64,000 nucleotides of DNA from Ornithinibacillus californiensis (GTDB taxonomy: Bacteria > Bacillota > Bacilli > Bacillales > Amphibacillaceae): assembly GCF_001038485.1 (NCBI RefSeq), contig NZ_LDUE01000058.1, positions 1 through 64,000 of the forward strand. Direction: 5' to 3'. The position numbers and the translations under genes were made by a program. The notes under the pieces were generated by a model. It did no database searches and was not told the origin of the DNA. It saw only the letters and a list, made by a program, of their open reading frames with translations. Below, piece after piece: positions 42,670 through 51,423 of this stretch (its first letter is position 1; every line of letters starts with the position of its first letter).

Positions 42670-42899
42670 AAAAATATTACTTCTATAGAAGAACAAAGAA
42701 AAAAGCTACAAAACCTTAGAAATAATCGTTCGAGAGAGATGGCCGTTAAAACATATTATGTTTTTACTATAATAAAACATTAGAGGCCATTTAAGAATAA
42801 CAACCTAGTACAATTCAAGATTTACTAGAAGTTGAAGGCATAGGTCCCAAAAAAGCTGAAAAATTTGGTAAGGATATTTTAGAGGTAATAAATGGTTAA
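42670..42899 (+). pseudogene. Relic of an HRDC-domain protein (RecQ-like C-terminus)
   Basis: One frame reads EEQRKKLQNLRNNRSREMAV then KTYYVF. The continuation after a frameshift near 42763 reads NKTLEAI, two stops, then PSTIQDLLEVEGIGPKKAEK and FGKDILEVING ending at 42899. Together these make the HRDC fold (helix, YxVF, EGIGxxKxxKFG) that ends RecQ helicases and related nucleases. A frameshift and internal stops show it is dead. No helicase body is nearby. Confidence 0.8.
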
Positions 42900-42904
42900 G
42901 GGTA

Positions 42905-43079
42905 GAATAAAAGAAGTAACCGCCCCAGGTCCAATGGTGTGCGATTACTTCTTTTTTAATTATACTTCAAATTGGCCAACCGCTCTTTATGCGGTCTGTA
43001 GTTGTGGTACTTAGTAGTTACCGCTACTAGGTACCTATTTTCTTATTATTAGTTTAAATTTCCACTTCTATACTGTCAA
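42905..43079. repeat. Composite intergenic element, copy 1
   Basis: Hairpin A AAAAGAAGTAACCGC/GCGATTACTTCTTTT (42908-42958) is followed by a small CCGC/GCGG hairpin with CTCTTTATGCGG, then hairpin B GGTACTTAGTAG/CTACTAGGTACC (43006-43035) and a T-rich tail. The same order and sequence recur at 47533-47704, about 75% alike by eye. The TAACCGCC terminator style resembles the 3' ends of BsrG/TxpA-type toxin loci. Confidence 0.75.
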
Positions 43080-43196
43080 GGTAGTTAGACCTTGTCCAAA
43101 TAGATGCCTACTTTGGATTAGATAGTTTGTTCTAGTTCCGGTTTAAGGTCTGACCGCAGCTGCCTTTCATTAGCTTTAAAATTAACTTTATGCCTT

Positions 43197-44114
43197 CTAA
43201 TCCAACAACTCCATCAACAAATCCGGCCGGTCCGTCATGATACCATCCGCTCCTATCTCGATCAATTCCTTCATCGTTTCCGGGTCATTAATCGTCCAAT
43301 AATGCACATCCATCCCCCTATTCTGCGCACCACGAATTAACTTACCATCCATCAGGTTAATATCGCTATCCTCTGTAGGAATTTGTAGGGCATGAACATT
43401 TTGTTGGTATAATCCGTTCAAGAATAGCTTATGGAAAACTACGAACTTCGTAATCTCATCCCGCCCACCACTCACAAGTGCCTCTCCCTCGGATACTTCA
43501 ATTACCATATCAATAATCGCCTGGTCAAAAGCAGCAATTATGACATTCTCTTCTAAGCCATAGTGCTGAATAAGTTTCCACAATTTCTCACTCATCGTTT
43601 GATACAGCTCAGGGTCATTCGAGTCCTTGATTTCAATGGTATACAGCATTTCCGGATCATTAATCGTTGAAAAGATCTCATCCACTGTTGGAATGTAAAC
43701 CCCTTTACCACGGAAGCTATATTCACCATTCAAGTCTTTGAATGTTGCAGCTGCATCTAGTGCTTGTACCTCTTCCAATGTCATCTCATTCACTCTACCT
43801 GTACCGTCTGTCGTGCGGTCAACGGTTGGGTCATGAATCGATACCAAGTGCCCATCCTTTGTCATATGAATATCAAACTCTAGCACATCGACACCTAGCT
43901 CATAGGCATTCGTGAATGCGGCTAGTGTGTTGGATGGTGCTAGGTGATTTCCTCCACCATGAGCAATGACGAGCGGTCTATCACTAGCAAACTTATGTAA
44001 GTCCTTACTTTCCGCTACTGGAAAGAACCTGATAACCAGCCAAATAAGAAGAATGATACCTAAAACAAAACCAATTACTCGCCATACTTTTTTTCTTTTC
44101 GCTTTTGCAGCCAC
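43197..44114 (-). CDS. Membrane-anchored glycerophosphodiester phosphodiesterase
   Basis: A 305-residue enzyme with an N-terminal anchor (VWRVIGFVLGIILLIWLVIRFF) and an outward-facing catalytic GDPD domain. It splits glycerophosphodiesters to glycerol-3-phosphate and an alcohol. Catalytic and metal residues are in IAHGGGNHLAPSNT, VLEFDIHMTKDGHLVSIHD and IEIKDSN; the end DVHYWTINDPETMKELIEIGADGIMTDRPDLL is typical. GTG 44114 is chosen because GGGAGG lies 7 nt upstream; the ATG at 44141 has none. The anchor suggests lipid or teichoic-acid turnover at the cell surface. Confidence 0.92.
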   Translation of the reverse strand: MAAKAKRKKVWRVIGFVLGIILLIWLVIRFFPVAESKDLHKFASDRPLVIAHGGGNHLAPSNTLAAFTNAYELGVDVLEFDIHMTKDGHLVSIHDPTVDRTTDGTGRVNEMTLEEVQALDAAATFKDLNGEYSFRGKGVYIPTVDEIFSTINDPEMLYTIEIKDSNDPELYQTMSEKLWKLIQHYGLEENVIIAAFDQAIIDMVIEVSEGEALVSGGRDEITKFVVFHKLFLNGLYQQNVHALQIPTEDSDINLMDGKLIRGAQNRGMDVHYWTINDPETMKELIEIGADGIMTDRPDLLMELLD

Positions 44115-44274
44115 TTGATAACCTCCCGGGACAATGGACATCTATATTCCCTTTTGCTTTAATTCATATTTTCTTAATTTTAACATAATAAGTATCGTAT
44201 CATTACAACTTTGGTATAATAGTAACAACTATAATAATCTACATAACATTTAATCTATCAAGGAGGACGAATCA

Positions 44275-44646
44275 ATGAACCTAGGCGCATTCTCCATGAG
44301 CCTCAATGTCAAAGACATCCAAAAGTCCAAAGAATTTTACGAAGCACTTGGATTCGAAACATTAGGCGGAGATATCAATCAAAACTGGTTAATTCTGAAA
44401 AACGGGTCAACTGTCATTGGACTTTTCCAAGGAATGTTTGAAAAGAACATGTTAACTTTTAACCCTGGTTGGAACCAAAATGCAGAAAACGTGGATCCTT
44501 TCACCGATGTCCGAGACCTACAGAAGGAACTGAAAGCAAAAGGCATCACGTTTGAACAAGAAGCAGATGAAACAACAGAAGGACCTGGTCACTTCACCAT
44601 AGTAGACCCAGACGGCAATCCAATTTTAGTTGATCAACACAGATAG
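44275..44646 (+). CDS. VOC (glyoxalase/bleomycin-resistance) superfamily protein
   Basis: A 123-residue single-domain VOC protein: [33 protein letters not shown], and [20 protein letters not shown]. The fold binds a metal with paired beta-alpha-beta units and is used in glyoxalases, dioxygenases and antibiotic-binding proteins. Metal ligands are not all obvious, so the activity is open. AAGGAGG lies about 8 nt upstream. It has its own terminator. Confidence 0.85.
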   Translation: MNLGAFSMSLNVKDIQKSKEFYEALGFETLGGDINQNWLILKNGSTVIGLFQGMFEKNMLTFNPGWNQNAENVDPFTDVRDLQKELKAKGITFEQEADETTEGPGHFTIVDPDGNPILVDQHR

Positions 44647-44649
44647 CAA

Positions 44650-44697
44650 AAAGAGCCTTTCACTTATCATAATAATAAGTTGAAAGGCTCTTTTTTT
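44650..44697 (+). terminator. Terminator of the VOC gene
   Basis: Stem AAAAAGAGCCTTTCACTT/AAGTTGAAAGGCTCTTTTTTT with a loop of about 11 nt. Strong T run. Confidence 0.9.
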
Positions 44698-44753
44698 GGA
44701 AGGATAGGTAGGCTTAATCCAACTAAGAAACCTGCCCCATTTTTCTTCCAATT

Positions 44754-45632
44754 TTATACTGCTGCATTCTTTACTTGATTTCCTCCCCGAAACAATTCCC
44801 CATAAGCTGCTCCCCCCAAAATCAACACAGCCCCAACTATTTGCACAAGATTTAACGTCTCCCCTAGAATTGCAGCAGAGAAAATCAATGCCGAGAGAGG
44901 TTCTAAATATCCAAGGATGGATACAGACTGAACAGGCAGATGGCCAATGGAAGAAAAGTATAAATAGCATCCAATTCCAGTATTTACAACACCTAGTATT
45001 AATACAGGAAGTAAATTTCCCTCCATAATATGGACAGTAAAACCTTGCTTAAAGCTCATAAATATTGCAACCGTTATAAAGCTAATGAACAATTGGCATG
45101 TAGCATTTTCAAGTCCCTTAATGCTTGTAGCCTTTTTATTAAAAACGACCATAATGAAATACATGACTGCTGCTAATATTCCGAAAATCAATCCCAAAGA
45201 AATTCTTCCTTGAGAAAATGCTTGCCCGTTTACACAAAGCATTCCGATTATCACTGCAAGAAATCCTAGTAGTTTGGCGCTTGTCATTTTCTCCTTAAAC
45301 AGAAATGGTGAGAGGATCATGACAATGACAGGTCCACAATAATAGGCAAGAGTGGCAATACTTACACCAATTTGTGTGTATGCCTCAAATAAAAAGATCC
45401 AGCTTGCCCCCATCGCTACACCTGAAAATACTAAATATAAGAAATGTGGTTTATTTTTCCAAAACTGTACCTTCTCCTTCATTAATACAAACACGATGAT
45501 CAGGAATATGCTACCAATCATTGTCCGTAAATATACGATTTCATAACTACTTAATAGAATGTAACTTGCAACTATTCCATTAGAGCCAAAGAGTAGCAAA
45601 GCAAGTATATATTTTAAATAGGTTTTTCTCAT
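44754..45632 (-). CDS. EamA/DMT-family transporter, LysR-linked
   Basis: A 292-residue, ten-helix transporter with two EamA domains: GSNGIVASYILLSSYEIVYLRTMIGS, WIFLFEAYTQIGVSIATLAYYCGP in the first half and ILGYLEPLSALIFSAAILGE in the second. It is a paralogue of the transporter at 9609-10487. A divergent LysR regulator starts 178 bp away, so it is probably the regulated target. Substrate unknown; likely export of an amino acid or similar metabolite (inference). Confidence 0.88.
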   Translation of the reverse strand: MRKTYLKYILALLLFGSNGIVASYILLSSYEIVYLRTMIGSIFLIIVFVLMKEKVQFWKNKPHFLYLVFSGVAMGASWIFLFEAYTQIGVSIATLAYYCGPVIVMILSPFLFKEKMTSAKLLGFLAVIIGMLCVNGQAFSQGRISLGLIFGILAAVMYFIMVVFNKKATSIKGLENATCQLFISFITVAIFMSFKQGFTVHIMEGNLLPVLILGVVNTGIGCYLYFSSIGHLPVQSVSILGYLEPLSALIFSAAILGETLNLVQIVGAVLILGGAAYGELFRGGNQVKNAAV

Positions 45633-45810
45633 GGTCTTCCTCCACTTCTACTGGTAAACTGTCTCCGCTTCGACGAATTTCGGGGAATGACAGGCAACTC
45701 TTCAAACTTGCTTATTCAGGTAGAAATAGCATAGCATATAGGTAGGTATTACAAAATTGAATGTTTCTCATGGTATATATGACAAATTGGAATGCAATGG
45801 AGGAAGTTTG

Positions 45811-46680
45811 GTGAATATCCAAAAATATATGGCCTTTGTAAAAGCAGCAGAATACGGTAGCTTCACAAGAGCGGCTGATGCATTAAACTATACACAGTCT
45901 GGTATAAGTCGAATGATAAACGATATAGAATCAGATTGGGGAATACCTCTTTTTGAGAGAGGTCGTGCTGGTATCAGCTTAACATCAGATGGCTTAAAGT
46001 TACTGCCCCAGTTACAACGAATTTGTAATGAGCACGACATGCTGATGAGGCAAGTAGAGGACTTAAAAGACTTACAATCTGGAATGATTCGGATTGGGAC
46101 ATTCTCAAGCGTCGCTACCCATTGGTTGCCGAATATTATTAAATTCTTTCAAAAGGACTATCCGAATATCGATTTTGAACTACTTTTAGGGGATTATACC
46201 GAAATTGAAACATGGATTATCGAAGGACGTGTTGACTTTGGATTTTTACGAATACCGACAAGGACAGAAATCGAAACGATATTGTTGGAGAAAGATCGTT
46301 TGTTGGTAGTGCTTCCTACAGATCATCCATTTGCAAATTGCGAAAAGTTTCCTATCAATGAATTATTGAATAATTCATTTATGCTATTAGAAAAAGGCGG
46401 AAAAGCTGAAATCTCTGAGATTTTCGAGAAGCATCAGATTTCCCCATCAGTACATTTTACAACATGGGATGATTATGCCATTATGTCTATGGTGGAAAAC
46501 GGGCTTGGTATTAGTATTCTACCAGAATTGATTTTACAAAGAGTTCCTTACCAAATCATCACAAAAGAGCTTGAGGTTCCTGCTTTTCGAAATATTGGTA
46601 TTGGGATGAGAGACCAACAATCCCTTTCACTTTCGGCCAATAGGTTTTTGGAATATTTATCTTATAGAAAGAAGGAGTGA
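45811..46680 (+). CDS. LysR-family transcriptional regulator
   Basis: A 289-residue regulator. The N-terminal winged helix reads IQKYMAFVKAAEYGSFTRAADALNYTQSGISRMINDIE. A periplasmic-binding-like effector domain follows from ~90 (MIRIGTFSSVATHWLPNIIKFF...DFGFLRIPTRTE). GTG 45811 is preferred: GGAGG lies 7 nt upstream, and the earlier start at 45757 has no ribosome site. It is divergent from the EamA transporter and immediately upstream of the metal-receptor gene, so it may control both. The effector is unknown. Confidence 0.9.
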   Translation: MNIQKYMAFVKAAEYGSFTRAADALNYTQSGISRMINDIESDWGIPLFERGRAGISLTSDGLKLLPQLQRICNEHDMLMRQVEDLKDLQSGMIRIGTFSSVATHWLPNIIKFFQKDYPNIDFELLLGDYTEIETWIIEGRVDFGFLRIPTRTEIETILLEKDRLLVVLPTDHPFANCEKFPINELLNNSFMLLEKGGKAEISEIFEKHQISPSVHFTTWDDYAIMSMVENGLGISILPELILQRVPYQIITKELEVPAFRNIGIGMRDQQSLSLSANRFLEYLSYRKKE

Positions 46681-46688
46681 TTTTTCCT

Positions 46689-47468
46689 ATGTTAAATATA
46701 CAAGACCACCTAGGTAGAACGGTCACCTTACCAAACCCACCGAAACGGATCATCTCCCTCGTCCCCGCCATCACAGATACGATGTACCATTTAGGACTGG
46801 AGGACAAAATCATTGGTAGAACTCGGTTTTGTATCCATCCGAAAGATAAGGTGAAACAGGCTGTGAACATTGGTGGAACGAAAGAAATTAAGCTCGATCG
46901 AATCCATGAGCTGAAACCTGACTTAATTATTGCCGAGAAAGAAGAAAATACGAAAGAAATCGTAGAAACGTTAGAACAGTACTATCCTGTCTTTGTTTTT
47001 GAAGTGAAAAAGATCGCTGATGTTTATCGGATGATTGAGGACGTAGGAATGTTAACGGAGTTTGAAGAGGAATCTACTAAACTAGTCGCGGACATACAAC
47101 ATGCGTTTTCCATGCTGCCAAATGTCCACGGCAAGCGAGCAGCATATGTGATCTGGCAGCGTCCATACATGGTAGTAGGAAAAGATACGTATATCCAGTC
47201 ACTACTACAAGAAATGGGCTTCGCTAATCCGTTTGTAACCTATGAAGGAAGATACCCAGTAGTAACAGAAGAAGACTTCCAACAAGCTGAGCTTGATTAT
47301 ATCTTATTAGCTACAGAACCATATCCTTTCCGTGAGAAGCATTTGGAAGAATTTCAAGAGATGTTGCCGAATGTAAAGCCAGTTATCGTCGATGGTGAAA
47401 TGTTTTGGTATGGGGCTAGAATGGTAGAGGCTACTGCTTATTTTAGAGAGACTTTTCCAGAGATATAA
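46689..47468 (+). CDS. Helical-backbone metal receptor (BtuF-like) without signal peptide
   Basis: A 259-residue protein of the periplasmic-binding family for cobalamin, haem or siderophores: DHLGRTVTLPNPPKRIISLVPAITDTMYHLG at the start, HELKPDLIIAEKEENTKEIVE, and TYIQSLLQEMGFANPF. Unlike usual members it has neither signal peptide nor lipobox, so it appears cytoplasmic. ATG 46689 follows AAGGAG by 11 nt; a GTG at 46677 overlaps that site. The stop of LysR and this ribosome site overlap, so they are co-transcribed. No ABC permease is adjacent. Confidence 0.82.
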   Translation: MLNIQDHLGRTVTLPNPPKRIISLVPAITDTMYHLGLEDKIIGRTRFCIHPKDKVKQAVNIGGTKEIKLDRIHELKPDLIIAEKEENTKEIVETLEQYYPVFVFEVKKIADVYRMIEDVGMLTEFEEESTKLVADIQHAFSMLPNVHGKRAAYVIWQRPYMVVGKDTYIQSLLQEMGFANPFVTYEGRYPVVTEEDFQQAELDYILLATEPYPFREKHLEEFQEMLPNVKPVIVDGEMFWYGARMVEATAYFRETFPEI

Positions 47469-47472
47469 ATGA

Positions 47473-47547
47473 GGATTTAGCTATTCGCTAATAGCCGGAT
47501 TAACACTAATTGTAACTATCGTCGTCCTTCTATATAAAAAGAAGTAA
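47473..47547 (+). pseudogene. Relic of a hydrophobic type I toxin (BsrG/TxpA-like)
   Basis: A frame between stops reads GFSYSLIAGLTLIVTIVVLL then YKKK and TAA, directly followed by a terminator starting AACCGCCCC. A membrane helix ending in lysines plus this terminator is the pattern of putative holin-like type I toxins. No ATG, GTG or TTG begins it, so it is probably inactive. Confidence 0.5.
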
Positions 47548-47704
47548 CCGCCCCTCTCGACTGGTAGCGATTACTTCTTTTTAGCGATTACTTCTTAAGG
47601 TCAACATGCTCTTTATGCGGCTTGTAGTTGTGGTACTTAGTAGTTCCAGCTACTAAGTACCTTTTTCTTATTTATTAGTATAGATTTTAATTTATATAGT
47701 GTCA
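47533..47704. repeat. Composite intergenic element, copy 2
   Basis: Hairpin A at 47536-47582 (AAAAAGAAGTAACCGC against GCGATTACTTCTTTTT, its last part repeated once more), CTCTTTATGCGG, then hairpin B at 47632-47661 (GGTACTTAGTAG/CTACTAAGTACC) with TTTTTCTT. Same order as copy 1 at 42905. Simpler versions of hairpin A occur near 51362 and 53006. Confidence 0.75.
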
Positions 47705-47721
47705 ACGCCGATAAAGCATAA

Positions 47722-48591
47722 TCAACCTATCAAAAATTCCAAAACATCCCGATAAACAATCTGCTTCTCCACCTCATTCAACACCTCATGCTTCATTCCG
47801 GAATATACCTTACTCGTTATATTTCTATAACCCTCTTTCCGCAATGAATCAAACGAATCCTTCAACCCTTTTTCCCCACCAGTAATCGGATCCCCAGCGC
47901 CGACGATACTAAGAATGGCTAAATCCGGGTTCTTACACTTGTATTTATGATAGCTATGCATCGCCCGATCCGCTTGAAACACGGTTACTGTAGCATTATT
48001 TTGATAGGCATAGTTGCATAATGGATCCTTTCGATAATTCTTAATGTTTTCCTGGTTAGCACTAAGCCATGAATCATCCTGGCTATTACCACCCATATTT
48101 TGAATTAGTTTACTATACCCATGTTTACCAGAGAAAAGAGTAATGACTTTCCCAATCAAATAGGCAAATGTAACCCCCGGAACATAGTTAGGCGTTCCAC
48201 TTAATACTAACTTTTTTACTTCATCATCATGCTCCTGTATATAAATTCTCGCAAGTAAAGAGCCTAAAGAATGACCAAATAAATATAGATCCTTATTTGG
48301 AAATCGCCTCTTTATATATTTCGTAATGCGCAGTTGGTCATCAATTATTTCATCCACACCGTTCATGTAGCCTAATGGATACTGCTCACTAATAGATGCA
48401 CCATGCCCACGAGTATCCGATATAATAACCGTTAATCCATTCGCTGTTAGGAACTCAATAAAATCATAGTACCGTTCCTTATGTTCATTAGCTCCGTGTA
48501 TGATTTGTACAAGCGCTTTCGTATCTATTGCTTCAAACAAAACGACTGATAATGCTAATCCGTCACTCGCAGAAATATGAATATGTTCCAT
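47722..48591 (-). CDS. Alpha/beta hydrolase (lysophospholipase/monoacylglycerol lipase-like)
   Basis: A 289-residue serine hydrolase. The oxyanion region is VQIIHGANEHKERYYDFIEFL, the nucleophile elbow is LFGHSLGS (~110), the acid is in GAGDPITGG, and the catalytic His is in SGMKHEVLNE. The pattern fits the Hydrolase_4 (monoglyceride lipase) group, acting on lyso- or monoacyl lipids. No signal peptide. The ribosome site AGGGGGAC lies 7 nt before the ATG. Single gene. Confidence 0.88.
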   Translation of the reverse strand: MEHIHISASDGLALSVVLFEAIDTKALVQIIHGANEHKERYYDFIEFLTANGLTVIISDTRGHGASISEQYPLGYMNGVDEIIDDQLRITKYIKRRFPNKDLYLFGHSLGSLLARIYIQEHDDEVKKLVLSGTPNYVPGVTFAYLIGKVITLFSGKHGYSKLIQNMGGNSQDDSWLSANQENIKNYRKDPLCNYAYQNNATVTVFQADRAMHSYHKYKCKNPDLAILSIVGAGDPITGGEKGLKDSFDSLRKEGYRNITSKVYSGMKHEVLNEVEKQIVYRDVLEFLIG

Positions 48592-48699
48592 TGTACAGTC
48601 CCCCTAATTAGAGATACTGCCAATCTCCTGATGGTTAGAGATAGTATTACAATTTTCGTGGTAAACTATGAATACCGAAAAAGTCTGGAGGAAACAACT

Positions 48700-49011
48700 A
48701 TGGAAATCTCATTATTAGAATGGAAAGCACTCGTTGAAAAGAAATTAAAGAAAAAAGTCATCATCAAAATCATTTGGAATGAGCAAGAGAAAATCACTCT
48801 ACTTATCACGCCAAATATGAAAATTAATTCCTTTATCCACGATGAAAAAGAGGGCTATCTTTTCTATGATATCGAAGGAAAACTTGTGGAGTATGCGATT
48901 CCTAGTATATTAACGGAGAAGGATTTAGTCGAAGGTAAGATTGTCTTTCATAAAAACTTGAAGATTAATGGTCAATCCGTTTCAGAAGAAGAAATCAAAG
49001 GTACTGAATAG
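48700..49011 (+). CDS. Hypothetical 103-residue protein
   Basis: A soluble, lysine-rich, beta-prone protein (WKALVEKKLKKKVIIKIIWNEQEKITLLITPNMKI). ATG 48700 is 8 nt after GGAGG; the longer frame from 48577 lacks a ribosome site and overlaps the divergent hydrolase. I recognise no family and no catalytic motif. It lies 88 bp before the GGDEF-EAL gene with no clear link. Confidence 0.6.
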   Translation: MEISLLEWKALVEKKLKKKVIIKIIWNEQEKITLLITPNMKINSFIHDEKEGYLFYDIEGKLVEYAIPSILTEKDLVEGKIVFHKNLKINGQSVSEEEIKGTE

Positions 49012-49099
49012 ATGGCTAATATCGCATTTTAAAGTATACCTACACTCTTTTCTTAGATACTAACTATTAAGTACCTTTCCAAAGAGTGGTGGAACTGTC

Positions 49100-51352
49100 A
49101 TGCAGAAACGAAAAAGAAATACCATTATATTTATAATTTTATACCTTACTGCCTTCTATGGATGGCTATGGTTCTTTACTAATGATTCTTGGTTACATGT
49201 ATTTGGGGCTGCATTATTTCCTGTTATTGGTGCAGGGGTTGCTCTAAGTTCGTTTATTAGACCTTATCGTATTTTATCATGGGAACATCGCGTCTTTATT
49301 TTACTATTGACTTTAGGAATTTTTCTTCATCTCTTATCTAATTTGATTTGGCTTCTGAATTTATTAATAAATGGAGAGAAAGACTATCCTGATCTATCGT
49401 TTATTATTTGGATTACCGTATATATTTTCTTTCTTGCTTCCTTAATCTATAAACTAAAAAGATTATACAAATCGCTTTCCATGGCACCGTTTCGATTTAA
49501 TATTTCAATTTTTATGATAGCTGCAGTTTCGATTAGTTTTCATTATTTAATTAATCCGATTATTGCCCTTTCGGCAGAGCATCAATCCTTTGCAGCATTT
49601 TTTATACTATATCCAATTCTCGATATCGGGATTGGTTTTATATCCATTAACATATTTTATATGACTCGTTATACTGTGGAAAATAAAGCATTTCTTTTTC
49701 TATCGCTCGGTTTTTTGACCCAGATTATTACTGATACGTTATATATTTATTTATTAATCAGTGGTCAATATGAAAATGGTAGTTGGATTGATCCTTTATG
49801 GACCCTAGCTATTTTATTCCTCGCGTTTTCTAACATCTATGTCGATAAGTATGAGGAAGAAAAAAAATGGAGTTCAAATTCCTACCCACAACAAGGAGAC
49901 AATGGTTTATTTTTGAACTTAAGTGTTATTTTCCTAGCCTTTCTCGTGATGCAGGGTAACGGGTGGAGATGGAATGCGCTAATTATCGGGCTTGTCTCTT
50001 CCATCATCGTCATTGTTATTAGACAGATTTTTGTTATGAAGCAGCACCGTGAGCTATTACATGATCTGTGGTATCATGCCTATCACGATAAGCTTACCGG
50101 CTTGTTTAACAGATCCAGTTATTTACTCGATATTAAGAGTCTAATTCAATTTTCAGAGGAACATCAGAAGAAATTCGCAATTATGTTACTGGATTTTGAT
50201 CGATTTAAGAATATTAATGATACCCTTGGACACGGAATTGGTGATAGGCTGTTACAGGAATGCTCGGTACGATTAAAGCAATCTATTTCTCCAAATAATC
50301 GTGTATACCGGGTTGGGGGAGACGAGTTTATTATTATACTTCAAGATGCAACGGAGGAAATTTGTACGACTGTCGCAAATACTATTTTAAAAAATTTTTC
50401 CAAAGTATTATCTGTTCATAACTATCAAATCTCCATCACGCCTAGCATTGGCATTAGTATTTATCCTGACAATGGAAATACTAGTGAAATTTTATTGAAG
50501 AATGCGGATACTTCCATGTATCTTGCCAAAAACAAGGGTAGAAATCAATATGAACTGTATAGTAGTGAATTAAATGAAAAAATGGCTAGAAAAATGCAGA
50601 TAGAAAATGACTTAAGCCAAGCACTCGCCAATAATGAGTTACTACTTCATTATCAGCCGAAAGTAAAATTACAATCAAGAGAAATTATTGGGGTCGAAGC
50701 GTTATTACGCTGGAAACATCCTATATTGGGTGATATACCACCAGATGAGTTTATCCCTCTTGCAGAAGAAACTGGTCATGTTGTCCAAATTGGGGAGTGG
50801 GTACTCTACAAAGCTTTTAAACAGTTAAATACTTGGAATAAAAATGGCTACTCAAATCTATTAATGTGTGTCAATGTTTCTGCACGCCAGTTTCAACATG
50901 GGGACTTCTTGAAAATTGTGAAGAAAGTATTGGAAGAGACAGAAGTTAATCCGAAAGATATAGAGTTAGAAATTACTGAAAGCATTATGCAAAATTTTAA
51001 GGATTCTACCAGAATTTTGAATGAACTTCGTAATATGGGGATTCGCTCATCGATTGATGACTTTGGAACTGGCTATTCTTCCCTTTCTGTCCTAAAAGAC
51101 TTGCCCATTCAAGTAATTAAAATTGATCGATCATTTATTAAGGTTTTGAAGGATAAAGATATCGCCATGGTAAAAACGATCATGGATATAGGTAATAATC
51201 TAGATTTGAATGTCGTAATTGAGGGAATAGAAACAGAAGAACAACTAACTACTCTGCTTGAGATTAGTAATCGAACTATTTATGGTCAAGGTTATTTATT
51301 TGGTAAGCCACTGCCAGCTGAAGCATTGGAAAAGGTTTTATGTAAGAAGTAG
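49100..51352 (+). CDS. Membrane GGDEF-EAL protein
   Basis: A 750-residue c-di-GMP enzyme with about nine N-terminal membrane helices (residues ~8-315) forming a sensory module, then GGDEF (~325-485) and EAL (~495-745). The cyclase motif GGDEF is intact (YRVGGDEFIIIL), but the RxxD inhibitory site is absent. The EAL residues EALLRWK, NVSARQ, EITESIM, DDFGTGYSS, KIDRSF and EGIETEEQ are all present. Both activities are therefore possible. It is the third c-di-GMP protein in the window and lies next to a chemoreceptor, fitting control of motility versus attachment. Start after GTGGTGG. Confidence 0.92.
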   Translation: MQKRKRNTIIFIILYLTAFYGWLWFFTNDSWLHVFGAALFPVIGAGVALSSFIRPYRILSWEHRVFILLLTLGIFLHLLSNLIWLLNLLINGEKDYPDLSFIIWITVYIFFLASLIYKLKRLYKSLSMAPFRFNISIFMIAAVSISFHYLINPIIALSAEHQSFAAFFILYPILDIGIGFISINIFYMTRYTVENKAFLFLSLGFLTQIITDTLYIYLLISGQYENGSWIDPLWTLAILFLAFSNIYVDKYEEEKKWSSNSYPQQGDNGLFLNLSVIFLAFLVMQGNGWRWNALIIGLVSSIIVIVIRQIFVMKQHRELLHDLWYHAYHDKLTGLFNRSSYLLDIKSLIQFSEEHQKKFAIMLLDFDRFKNINDTLGHGIGDRLLQECSVRLKQSISPNNRVYRVGGDEFIIILQDATEEICTTVANTILKNFSKVLSVHNYQISITPSIGISIYPDNGNTSEILLKNADTSMYLAKNKGRNQYELYSSELNEKMARKMQIENDLSQALANNELLLHYQPKVKLQSREIIGVEALLRWKHPILGDIPPDEFIPLAEETGHVVQIGEWVLYKAFKQLNTWNKNGYSNLLMCVNVSARQFQHGDFLKIVKKVLEETEVNPKDIELEITESIMQNFKDSTRILNELRNMGIRSSIDDFGTGYSSLSVLKDLPIQVIKIDRSFIKVLKDKDIAMVKTIMDIGNNLDLNVVIEGIETEEQLTTLLEISNRTIYGQGYLFGKPLPAEALEKVLCKK

Positions 51353-51361
51353 TGCTTGAAA

Positions 51362-51412
51362 TGAAAAAGAAGTAATCGCTCCTATTACTTGGAGATTCGA
51401 TTACTTCTTCTC
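51362..51412. terminator. Shared terminator between GGDEF-EAL and chemoreceptor genes
   Basis: AAAAAGAAGTAATCG/CGATTACTTCTT with an inner CTCC/GGAG stem. It is related to hairpin A of the composite elements. Confidence 0.8.
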
Positions 51413-51423
51413 TTGTTTCGCAA

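Noticed and set aside
44626-44970. Minus-strand gene after the VOC gene
   Set aside because: It overlaps the VOC terminator and runs out of frame through the EamA gene; the EamA frame explains the sequence.
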